Assembly (NCBI GenBank): GCA_944322285.1
Contig: CALUOR010000013.1
Coordinates: forward strand, 20,738 to 84,737
Origin: an uncultured Bacteroides sp.
GTDB taxonomy: Bacteria; Bacteroidota; Bacteroidia; Bacteroidales; Bacteroidaceae
Direction of reading: 5' to 3'
Length of the DNA: 64,000 nucleotides
The position numbers were made by a program, and so were the translations under genes. Positions 25,806-33,944 of this stretch are shown in pieces. Positions within the stretch are counted from its first letter, which is position 1. Each line of letters opens with the position of its first letter. A model generated the notes under the pieces. It ran no database searches. It was not told the origin of the DNA and worked only from the letters and a program-made list of their open reading frames with translations.

Positions 25806-28800
25806 TCAGAATTTAATATTTGCACCTATCTGATAGGTTACAGAAGAAGGACCGCCGTTCGTTAGTGTCGCGCTGGCCCATTCCGGGTCAAATCCCTCAT
25901 AACCGGAAAAGCAGAAAGGATTTAACACGTTTACATAAAGACGCAAATGCTGCAAGCCCGCTTTGGCAATCCACTTCGTAGGGAATGTATAGCCTAAACA
26001 AATATTCTTAATCTTGACAAACGAAGTCTTCTGGTATTGAAATCCCTCACCGCGGGCGCTTCCTTTATCAGAGAAGTAACCGCCTGCCGATGTATCCGAG
26101 TTGTTCGGATAGGGATACTTGCCATAATGAGTTTCCTGAGCATAAACGATGTCACCGGTAGCATGGTCGATAATAGGAGCGCCTTTCGGTATGTAAAAGT
26201 CCATAGTCATGTGTTGGCTTCCACGGTCAGACCATTTCATATACTTATCGTGGAAATAACTGCGAGACCATTGTCCCTGCTTTGTATACACCATCACAGA
26301 GAAATCGAACCCTTTATAATACATGGTCGAACTGAGACTTCCTATCCACTTGGGATCGGTGCAGCCATATATCCGCTTATCGTTGTCATCTATCTTTCCG
26401 TCATTGTTCCAGTCATTGACAGCAACCTGCCCTTCATACCATTTGTATTTAGAACCATACCGATCATAAAGCTCCTGCAACGTGTAGTGAATGTCGCCGT
26501 CCTTAGTATGCATGGTTACTCCTTTATCCGTAATGATATCGGTATGCGTATAATCACGTAATACATTCAGAGGCTCTCCTATAAAACGGTTTGAGGCCAC
26601 TTCATCCACCTTTCCATTGCTCAGTTTCAAAATCTTATTCCAGTTCTTGGAGAAATTAACAGCAAGATCCCATGTAAAATCACGGGTACGGATTACCCCC
26701 AATTGCAAACCCAATTCGATACCAGCGTTGCGCACCGAACCGACATTGGCGGTAGAAGTCGTTTCACCCGTTTCGATAGGAACTTTTCTATCCATAATCT
26801 GTCCGTCAGACAATCTGTGGTAAGCATCAATCGTAGCATTGATGCGATTACTGAAAGCGCCGAAGTCGATACCGAAATTAAATTCTTTCACTTTCTCCCA
26901 CAAAAGGCCTGCATTCACCAAACCGTTCGGATAATAGCCCTGCACTTCTGTTCCGTCCAGCACGACATATGACGGTCCGGAAGCTGTAGTAATCGTAACA
27001 TAGTCCGACACATTATTATTGCCGGTAATACCATAGGAAACACGGAGTTTCAAGTTATCCAACCAATCAACCTCTTTCAAGAAATCTTCTTCGGACATCC
27101 TCCACGCCAATGCCACTGAGGGAAACCAACCCCACCGGTTCCCTTTGGCAAAACGAGAAGAAGCGTCGGCACGGGCAGTCGCTGTGGCCATGTATTTCCC
27201 TTTATAAGAATAGTTTAAACGGAATGCGGCCGAGACAAGCGTAGAAGCCGTATAGGAAGACTCTATCTCCTTATCACCCGAAGCTTTATCCATGGCGTTG
27301 AAAGACAACATGTCATCGGAAATGCCAAAGCCCTTCAAACGATATACTTCTGTATCGCTTTTATACATAGAGAACAAGCCCATGGCTCCGAAACTATGAT
27401 CACCCATCGTTTTGTTGTAGTCCAGTTGGGTATCCCAAGTCCAATCCAAACGATCCGTAGAGGTTACTTCCGCTGAATTCGTTCCGTTCGTCTGGTAATA
27501 ATTCGAACCTAAGGGGTTGCGGTCGTTCACACCGGTAGAATTGAATTTTCCTAAGCGACTATGATAAAAATTCGGAGAGAAAGTGGTTGTCAGCTTCAAT
27601 CCATCCATGATATTGGCACGCAAGTAGACATTGCCCAAAACTTGAAACTTGCGGTTTTGGTTGACATAATTCTCATCCACGAGGTCATTCAGCGGACTGA
27701 TGGTTGAAGTGAACTGCATAGCCGATTCAAACGCATCTTTCGAACCGAGATTGTTGATGATATTACCATTCTCGTCATACGGTGCCACAAAAGGATTGAA
27801 CAGAAAGGCGTTTTCGTAGGGACAATATTTACTGTCGGTACTAAAATCGTCTTGCACAGTGTAAGCCATATTCACGGATAAACCGGCTTCAAAGACTTCC
27901 GATATTTTCCCGTCAAAAGCTCCTTTCAAATTGAAACGGGAATAATCGTTATGCTGGAATACACTCTCTTCACCTTGGTAACCAAGCCCCAAACGGAAAT
28001 TCACTTTCTCTGTAGCCCCGTTGGCACTTATAAAGTGGTTCTGTTGTGAACCGTTACGGGTTACCAGATCCGTCCAATCATAACCGTCCGTACCGCTCAT
28101 CATCATTTCATAAACCTTCGAGTCGCGGTAGCTGCTTCCTCCATCCCGTTTCAAGAACGCTGTTTCCAAATCATTTTGTTTAATTTCGTAGTGAGGGACA
28201 CCGTTCGCATCCACTCCGGGACGGGTAGAACCGGGAAAGTTCTCAGTAGATAAAGTGGTATGTCGCGCAAAACGATAATCAATGAATTCCTGCGCATTCA
28301 TGAAATCCGGCATCCGCGCAATGGTACGTATACCATAATATCCGTCATACGATATGGATACTTTCTCCGCTTTCCCTGCGTTTTTGCCTCCTTTCGTGGT
28401 TATCATAATGACACCCGCCGACGCACGCGAACCGTATATGGCCGTTGAAGAAGAGTCTTTCAGAATGTCAATACGTTCAATGTCTTCCGGGTTCAGGAAG
28501 TCCATACTCTCACACACCACACCATCAATCACGTACAGTGGAGAGGCTTGTTTGTTTATAGACGCCTGTCCACGGATTTGCATGTTAAAACCTCCTCCGG
28601 CACGACTGTTGGATTGCGTGATATTTACACCAGGTACGGAACCTTGCAATGCGTCCTCTATACGTGTTGTTCCTCTGCCAGCCAACTTTTCTGAGGATAC
28701 CGAACTGACCGAACCTGTAAGGTCCGATTTTTTCATCACGCCATATCCCACTACAACTACTTCGTCTAATTGCCTGGTGTCTTCCTCCAAAACGAAACTG

Positions 28801-29126
28801 AACGTACGTTGTTGTCCAACGGTTACTTCTTGAGTCTTGTAACCGATAAAACTGATTTGCAAAACGTCACCTTCGGACACATTGGATAGCACGAAGTTGC
28901 CGTCGATGTCCGTGATGCATCCGTTGCCGTTGCCTTTCACAACAATGCTGGCGCCAATGATGGGTTCGCCAAACGTGTCTTTCACTGTACCTCGCACGGC
29001 ATTCGTTTGTTGAACCACCTGCGATAAGGTAAACTCAGGATGTGCATGCGACTGCCCTATGGGAACTGATGTGCATGCCATGACCATACATAATAGTCGG
29101 AAATTCTTTTTTAACCTGTTTTCCAT
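25806..29126 (-). CDS. SusC/RagA-family TonB-dependent transporter
   Basis: The 1106-residue outer-membrane protein imports oligosaccharides with energy from TonB-ExbBD. It has a signal region (to about residue 30), a carboxypeptidase-D-like domain ('RGTVKDTFGEPIIGASIVVK', about 43-115), a TonB-box-like stretch before the plug ('LDEVVVVGYG'), the plug ('LYVIDGVV', 'GSRASAGVIMITTKGG') and a 22-strand barrel ending in Lys-Phe. A likely promoter and two direct repeats lie upstream of it. Confidence 0.94.
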   Translation of the reverse strand: MENRLKKNFRLLCMVMACTSVPIGQSHAHPEFTLSQVVQQTNAVRGTVKDTFGEPIIGASIVVKGNGNGCITDIDGNFVLSNVSEGDVLQISFIGYKTQEVTVGQQRTFSFVLEEDTRQLDEVVVVGYGVMKKSDLTGSVSSVSSEKLAGRGTTRIEDALQGSVPGVNITQSNSRAGGGFNMQIRGQASINKQASPLYVIDGVVCESMDFLNPEDIERIDILKDSSSTAIYGSRASAGVIMITTKGGKNAGKAEKVSISYDGYYGIRTIARMPDFMNAQEFIDYRFARHTTLSTENFPGSTRPGVDANGVPHYEIKQNDLETAFLKRDGGSSYRDSKVYEMMMSGTDGYDWTDLVTRNGSQQNHFISANGATEKVNFRLGLGYQGEESVFQHNDYSRFNLKGAFDGKISEVFEAGLSVNMAYTVQDDFSTDSKYCPYENAFLFNPFVAPYDENGNIINNLGSKDAFESAMQFTSTISPLNDLVDENYVNQNRKFQVLGNVYLRANIMDGLKLTTTFSPNFYHSRLGKFNSTGVNDRNPLGSNYYQTNGTNSAEVTSTDRLDWTWDTQLDYNKTMGDHSFGAMGLFSMYKSDTEVYRLKGFGISDDMLSFNAMDKASGDKEIESSYTASTLVSAAFRLNYSYKGKYMATATARADASSRFAKGNRWGWFPSVALAWRMSEEDFLKEVDWLDNLKLRVSYGITGNNNVSDYVTITTASGPSYVVLDGTEVQGYYPNGLVNAGLLWEKVKEFNFGIDFGAFSNRINATIDAYHRLSDGQIMDRKVPIETGETTSTANVGSVRNAGIELGLQLGVIRTRDFTWDLAVNFSKNWNKILKLSNGKVDEVASNRFIGEPLNVLRDYTHTDIITDKGVTMHTKDGDIHYTLQELYDRYGSKYKWYEGQVAVNDWNNDGKIDDNDKRIYGCTDPKWIGSLSSTMYYKGFDFSVMVYTKQGQWSRSYFHDKYMKWSDRGSQHMTMDFYIPKGAPIIDHATGDIVYAQETHYGKYPYPNNSDTSAGGYFSDKGSARGEGFQYQKTSFVKIKNICLGYTFPTKWIAKAGLQHLRLYVNVLNPFCFSGYEGFDPEWASATLTNGGPSSVTYQIGANIKF

Positions 29127-29166
29127 TATTAAATAGTTTTAAGTCAGACAATAAGTTTAACGCCGA

Positions 29167-29174
29167 CAAAACTA
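29167..29174 (-). promoter_or_regulatory. -7 box of the susC operon
   Basis: TAGTTTTG on the minus strand matches TAnnTTTG and is 40 bp upstream of the susC start. The operator candidate ends 20 bp further upstream, where an activator would sit. Confidence 0.55.
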
Positions 29175-29193
29175 TAAGAACGCAGGTAAAAAG

Positions 29194-29231
29194 GGTGGAA
29201 ACTATCTTCCAGACAGGTGGAATTATGTTCC
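29194..29231 (-). promoter_or_regulatory. Direct-repeat operator candidate in front of susC
   Basis: Two direct repeats stand 22 bp apart: GGTGGAAACTATCTTCC (29194-29210) and GGTGGAATTATGTTCC (29216-29231), both of form GGTGGAA-n-TAT-n-TTCC with a 5-bp spacer AGACA. Two-turn spacing next to a weak promoter is what AraC-type activators use. The second copy overlaps the stop codon of the AraC-type sensor gene, the obvious candidate to bind it. Confidence 0.6.
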
Positions 29232-32120
29232 ATCTTCCTTTTCCGAACATAATTTTACCTCTCTCGAAGCAAAGTTCTTCACCTCTGATGGATATACCCC
29301 AAACTCTTTCTTAAAACAGTTTGAGAAATACTTAGGATCGTTAAAGCCTACTCTATAGGCCAGGTCAGAAATTCGGATAGCTGGATTTTCTTCAATTAAC
29401 CGATGGGCAGCCTTCAAGCGGACACTCCGGACAAAGCCGGTAGCATTCAGTCCGGTCAACGCTTTTAACCTTGTGTGAAGCGTAGTGCGGCTTGTACCGA
29501 GTTCTTCCACCAACCGTGGAATGCCGAAACCGGAATCATCCAAATGACTGTTGACGCATTCTACAGCTCTCTGTAAAAATACTTCATCTGCATCCGTATA
29601 TTCCGGAGTTACAATTTCAATGGCCGTATGCTTTTCATTTCTTTTCTTGTTCAACCGACTTAGTATCCGCTTATACAATTCCGGTAAAGACAAAAACAAA
29701 GCCAACCGACGGAGGCCGTCCAAAATAAAACCGGAAATGACAAGCGCGCCTATTATATAAATAAGGTATGCCCATCCTGTAGCCCAGAAAGGAGGTTCCA
29801 CCACAACTTCCAATGTACGCAGATCGCTCCATTCGCCATTTGCATTCGCGGCACGCAACTCGAAAGTATATCTCCCCGACGGGATACGTGTATAATGAGC
29901 CGTACGTATTCCCGCATCCGTATAGTGCCAGTCCTCCTCTAATCCCTTTAACCGATAAGCATACCGGTTCTGCCGCGAACGGTTGTACGTCAGCATAGCA
30001 AACTGAAAACTGAAATTTGTATGGTTGGCAGGAATCTGTAAGGTTGAAGTAAAATCCGGCATATACGGACTCATCTGCTCACGTTCTTCTTTCCCGTATT
30101 GCTCCCATGACAAGCCGTCCACCAATATATCCGTAATCCGTGGTATCAGATTCACGTTCGTCTCTTCAATCGCCGTAGGATCGAACATGACTATTCCACG
30201 ACTACAGCCGAAATACAATGTCCCGTCTTTGGAATAGGAAGCCCGTGGATTAAAGAAATTATCGGGCAGCCCATCCGCTACGGTAAATGTACGCACCCGT
30301 CCTTTTTTCTCTCCCGTAACAGTCAATCTTACCAAGCCGCAATTAGTTCCCAACCAAAGGTTCCCGTATCCGTCTTCTTCGATGCTCCCCACCATGTCGC
30401 CCGGTATATTGTACCGACGATGCACCGACTCAAAACAATCCTCGCGTGCATTGTACATACATAATCCGCCACCTTCCGTACCGACCCATATTCTTCCGCC
30501 CCGGTCGATAAAGAAGCATAAAGGATGACTGACCGGCAGACTATAACTTTTACCGCGTAAATCATCGGGCGTTTCCAAGTTACCGCTCACATGAACAATT
30601 TCGCCCCCACCGGTAGTCATCCAAAGTGAAGTATCATTCTCTATAACAAGATTGGTAATCTCGCCCGTAGGTATCCCTTGTGACTTCCGGGTGTTTCCAA
30701 ACACACATTCCCTTCCGTCGTGATAGCGCACGCCTAATCCTTTGTAGCTTCCAATCCACCAGTTCCCTTTACGGTCTTCACGAACGGCAAACACCAGATT
30801 GGACGGAATGAAACCACATCCTTCGTTTTTGTACTGACGCACCATGCACCCCTCATGGCACACAATAAGTCCTTCATCCTGTATCGCCAGCAATACTTCA
30901 CCGGTCGAAGTACTGTAAACTATATCCCGTGGCCGACGGGCAGAAAAGAATGCACGTCTTTCAGTATCCCGTATGTAATCCACACCCCGGTTTCCTCCAG
31001 TCCACAATCCGTCGGACCCGTCCACAAGCATCATGTTCACCTGGCTTTCAGAGCCTATAGTCTGAAATGTTTTAGGACGCGTGTCGGCACAGAAGACTCC
31101 GGCCCCTTCACCGCTCAACCACATCAGCCCGTCTGTATCCCGCAGGACAGAAGTTACCTCACGAACCGGTAGCCAATGTTTCGCCGCGTATTCACCACTA
31201 TAATTTATGAAACATCCTTCATTGTCAAGCGGCATGACGCTCAATCCATTACGCGTACCAATCCAAAGAGAAGCTGTCTGCAAGTCCTCATGAACAACCT
31301 GTACATAATCCGAAGCAAGCGAAGCGGATACTCCCGGCTCATATCTGAAGTTCGTCACTTCCATTCCCCGCAGGTCAGAAGTAAATCGTACCTTGAACAA
31401 ACCATTCCCATTAGTGCCGACCCACAATGTCCCGCGCGTATCGCGAAACAGGCTTAGGACAGATTTCAAATTATCCTTTTGCCCGTAACTTATAAATTCA
31501 TTGTTCTCTACACGCAACCTCAGCAATCCCTTATTCCAAGTTCCGATTAGCAGATCTCCGTTTTCATCTTCCAGCAAAGCCTGTATATTTTCTCCTACAG
31601 GTATGTCACCTTTACTGTTTCGAGCAGTCATCAACACAAGCGAGTCTCCCACCTCGTCATAATAAGCTACCCCTCGTATGCAGCCCAAATAAACCCGCCC
31701 CGCACGGGTTACCAGAATATTGTTCATCCGTTGCTTGCTGACACCTTCCAACGTCATCGCACGGACATTTCCCGTACATTTATCCATCACACACATGCCT
31801 TCGTGCGTACCTATCCACAACCGACGGGAAGTATCCTCGGCTACGCAAATCACATCATTGCTCGGTAAACGTCCCGGCGTGTACAAATTAGACTTCAAAG
31901 TCCGGATGTCATACCCGTCATACCGGGACAAACCATATGCGGTAGCTATCCAGATATAACCGTCCCGATCCTGATATACCTGCCTTACCACATTGTTGGG
32001 CAACCCTTCGGGCGTGGCGAAGCGTTCAAAACAAATTTGGTCGAGACGGGCATCACTCGCCGTTATCTCACCCGCTCCAAGAGATAGGCACAACAGCAAA
32101 CCTATACATTTATATATCAT
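29223..32120 (-). CDS. Membrane sensor (propeller + Y_Y_Y) fused directly to an AraC DNA-binding domain
   Basis: The 965-residue protein has a signal peptide (to about residue 22), two-component-regulator propeller repeats (about 30-660; recurring 'G-x-x-W-I/V-G-T' such as DGYIWIATAYGLSRYDG and 'GTLWVGTNGNGLF'), a Y_Y_Y domain (about 690-775), one membrane segment (782-800, GWAYLIYIIGALVISGFIL) and an AraC helix-turn-helix (about 860-950; 'RISDLAYRVGFNDPKYFSNC'). No histidine kinase, ATPase or receiver domain lies between membrane and DNA-binding parts, unlike the hybrid two-component systems that usually control such loci. It probably senses a sugar in the periplasm and activates susC. A decayed IS lies directly upstream. 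Confidence 0.88.
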   Translation of the reverse strand: MIYKCIGLLLCLSLGAGEITASDARLDQICFERFATPEGLPNNVVRQVYQDRDGYIWIATAYGLSRYDGYDIRTLKSNLYTPGRLPSNDVICVAEDTSRRLWIGTHEGMCVMDKCTGNVRAMTLEGVSKQRMNNILVTRAGRVYLGCIRGVAYYDEVGDSLVLMTARNSKGDIPVGENIQALLEDENGDLLIGTWNKGLLRLRVENNEFISYGQKDNLKSVLSLFRDTRGTLWVGTNGNGLFKVRFTSDLRGMEVTNFRYEPGVSASLASDYVQVVHEDLQTASLWIGTRNGLSVMPLDNEGCFINYSGEYAAKHWLPVREVTSVLRDTDGLMWLSGEGAGVFCADTRPKTFQTIGSESQVNMMLVDGSDGLWTGGNRGVDYIRDTERRAFFSARRPRDIVYSTSTGEVLLAIQDEGLIVCHEGCMVRQYKNEGCGFIPSNLVFAVREDRKGNWWIGSYKGLGVRYHDGRECVFGNTRKSQGIPTGEITNLVIENDTSLWMTTGGGEIVHVSGNLETPDDLRGKSYSLPVSHPLCFFIDRGGRIWVGTEGGGLCMYNAREDCFESVHRRYNIPGDMVGSIEEDGYGNLWLGTNCGLVRLTVTGEKKGRVRTFTVADGLPDNFFNPRASYSKDGTLYFGCSRGIVMFDPTAIEETNVNLIPRITDILVDGLSWEQYGKEEREQMSPYMPDFTSTLQIPANHTNFSFQFAMLTYNRSRQNRYAYRLKGLEEDWHYTDAGIRTAHYTRIPSGRYTFELRAANANGEWSDLRTLEVVVEPPFWATGWAYLIYIIGALVISGFILDGLRRLALFLSLPELYKRILSRLNKKRNEKHTAIEIVTPEYTDADEVFLQRAVECVNSHLDDSGFGIPRLVEELGTSRTTLHTRLKALTGLNATGFVRSVRLKAAHRLIEENPAIRISDLAYRVGFNDPKYFSNCFKKEFGVYPSEVKNFASREVKLCSEKEDGT

Positions 32121-32146
32121 ATTATATAATACTTCATTATTTTTCT

Positions 32147-32796
32147 ATTAGTTTGTTGAAAAAGAGTGAGTTATGCAACAAAGCTTAGCACAATTTAATT
32201 GGCCAAGTGACTGAAATTCAGCATCTTTATTGGTTTTCTACCACACATTAAAGATAATGGAGGAAACAGCACTTGACCGATATGAGGAAATCGTAGCAGA
32301 TGCGTTGAAATTTGGTTCTGCAAAGCTACGCAAAAGTTTTTAAAACAGCATTCATCCTGATAATGATTTTATATCTGGTTATACCGCGTAAGATAAACTT
32401 TACCCAAATGGGACGCTATTCGGACAGTTGCGAGCAATGTTTCCGGCAACTCTAACATCATTGAATTTTACCGCACAAGATCCCAAATCGAGTTCTGTTT
32501 CCGCGAGGAAAAGCTATTTACCGGACTGAACCATTGCCAGACAAGGGACTTGAGAAAACCCGATTTCGCTTTCAATGCATCAATGCCAGCGGTGAACATC
32601 GCAAAGATCATGCATTCGGAACTCTCCATCGGACTGCTAAAGTCCTATTATAAGCAACATTTACATGCTCAAAAGATTTTTGGTAAGGTCCGAGCTGAGA
32701 CCGAACAGAACTTTTAATGCTAAACTTGTCAAAGAACTCTTGGGCTTTGTGGCGGATACCGCTTAGCTGATAAGCTAATTCTTAACAAACTATTAT
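32147..32796 (+). mobile_element. Decayed IS4-type insertion sequence
   Basis: The element is bounded by imperfect inverted ends, TTAGTTTGTTGAAAAAG near 32148 and the inverse of AATAGTTTGTTAAGAATTAG near 32783. It holds transposase fragments with frame breaks and an internal deletion. Its left end is about 27 bp upstream of the sensor-AraC start codon, so it may have replaced the natural promoter of that gene. Its right end abuts the left arm of the large inverted repeat. Confidence 0.7.
32257..32717 (+). pseudogene. Transposase remnant, IS4-type DDE
   Basis: Reading from ATG 32257: a 28-codon fragment (MEETALDRYEEIVADALKFG) ends in TAA; then, in another frame, a piece resembling the transposase N-terminal region (IPRKINFTQMGRYSDSCEQC); then from 32454 a C-terminal block (FYRTRSQIEFCFREEKLFTG ... 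'HCQTRDLRKPDFAFNASMPAVNIAKI') up to TAA 32715-32717. The block with Y-R-x-R-x-Q-I-E-F-x-F-R is the catalytic Glu region of IS4-type transposases. The middle, with the two catalytic aspartates, is missing, so the gene is dead. Confidence 0.75.
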
Positions 32797-33050
32797 TTCC
32801 AGAGATTTTTATTATATTACGTATATTACGCGCGAGGCTTCTACAGTGTATCTAAAATAAATCCACACATACACAAGTTTTTAACGGTATTTTGCAGGTG
32901 CTTTTGCGTGCGGAAGAGGGGTATCCATTTCCGTATTCGGGACACGGCATACGCCTCCGTTCTGTCGGCAAACCGTTGAAAGCGAAGAGGGTATGTATCC
33001 GTAACGTTTCATTTTTATGTGGTTAATAGAGTGAAAATTTTACATCAGCG

Positions 33051-33058
33051 CAAAGGTA
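33051..33058 (-). promoter_or_regulatory. -7 box in the left arm
   Basis: TACCTTTG on the minus strand is an exact -7 box and corresponds base for base to the one at 63308-63315 in the other arm. Transcription would run toward the dead IS. Confidence 0.5.
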
Positions 33059-33145
33059 AGGGATAAATCGCAAACTGCAATGCGTTACGAGGCGTTTTTG
33101 CAGATTTTTAGGGAAATAAGGGAAGGGATGGAAGGAAAGGGGGGT

Positions 33146-33300
33146 AAATGGGAATTTAGCGCGCGCAAGCGCGCTTAAGGAGTTAAAGGAGTTATCACTC
33201 CGCTTCGTTCCGTTAGGAGTTAAGCCAATACCATTTAGCGTATATGATAAGCCTACTATCGGCTTAACTACTTAACTTCTTAACTCCTAAAAGATAAATT
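33146..33300. repeat. Modular intergenic cassette, cargo AGGAGTTAA palindrome
   Basis: The block opens with AAATGGGAATTTAGCGCGCGC AAGCGCGC-type sequence, identical to the start of the cassette at 52562, and holds an inverted pair AGGAGTTAAAGGAGTT / AACTTCTTAACTCCT around 33178-33290. The usual second end module is lacking. It interrupts the left inverted-repeat arm. Confidence 0.6.
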
Positions 33301-33605
33301 TTAGTTTTTTGCTATGTCTCTGTCACCCCGAGCGTAGTCGAGGGGTCTTACATAATGCTTTCCCATGCGCTACGTGAGATGTCTCGACAAGCTCGACATG
33401 ACAGGGATACCTTGAGTAAATCCGTGACCAATCCGTGCAATCCGTGCCTAAAAATAACCCGCCTATATATAATATGGTATAGGCAATCTTGCATTACGAT
33501 ACCCCCTCTTAGGCTTCAAGCAGACGACCGAATCGGTTATTTCACGCACTATTTTGTAAAGACCTTTCCTATCTTTCCAAATCTCCGCATTATTGCTTCT
33601 CAATC

Positions 33606-33717
33606 AGCGCACTATTTCCGCCCAAATACTTAAGTGTTTCTACCGAAACAGCGCACTGTTTTAGGGGTAAACACTGCGCTGATTGAGCGGAAATAGCGCA
33701 GTGTTTCTGAGGAACAC
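33606..33717. repeat. Tandem array, 5 units of 22-23 bp, word AGCGCAGTGTTT
   Basis: Units start at 33606, 33628, 33650, 33672 and 33695. The word AGCGCA(C/G)TGTTT appears in either orientation (AAACACTGCGCT). The array is 3' of the histidine-kinase gene. A sister array with the same word, spacing (22, 22, 22, 23) and orientation is at 62649-62760, so the two stand just inside the arms of the large inverted repeat. The remainder of 33494-33944 holds no gene I can see. Confidence 0.82.
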
Positions 33718-33944
33718 AAAACACTGACAATCAATGCAATAAACAAATCCATACATTATTTTATGGAATCAGGCGTCCATATTTACACATTCGTTAACAG
33801 AATAGTAGCCAAATACCTACAAAAGGTTAAATTCGAATGTAAAATAATATGTATATAGATAGGATATAAGTAAGTGCACAAAATATAATTGGTTACTTAT
33901 GACTATAAAGAGGAATGCACCCAAAGAAAGCATATCTGACAAAC

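Larger units (their letters stand above)
32797..33493 (-). repeat. Left arm of a 30-kb-spaced inverted repeat (promoter plus leader)
   Basis: Read on the minus strand, 32797-33141 matches 63226-63571 and 33301-33493 matches 62923-63112, both with scattered mismatches. The shared segment contains a promoter, the start of a short frame beginning MKRYGYIPSSLSTVCRQ, and a TATAATATGG end. The two arms hold different inserts at the same hinge: here a modular cassette (33146-33300), there other palindromes. In this arm the short frame ends after about 44 codons because of two single-base shifts. It faces the dead IS and no gene. Confidence 0.85.

Noticed and set aside
29223-32120. Hybrid two-component system label for the PUL regulator
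   Set aside because: The segment between the membrane helix and the AraC domain is only about 60 residues and lacks kinase, ATPase and receiver motifs.
32257-32717. Functional transposase gene
   Set aside because: Frame breaks, an internal stop and loss of the central catalytic part.
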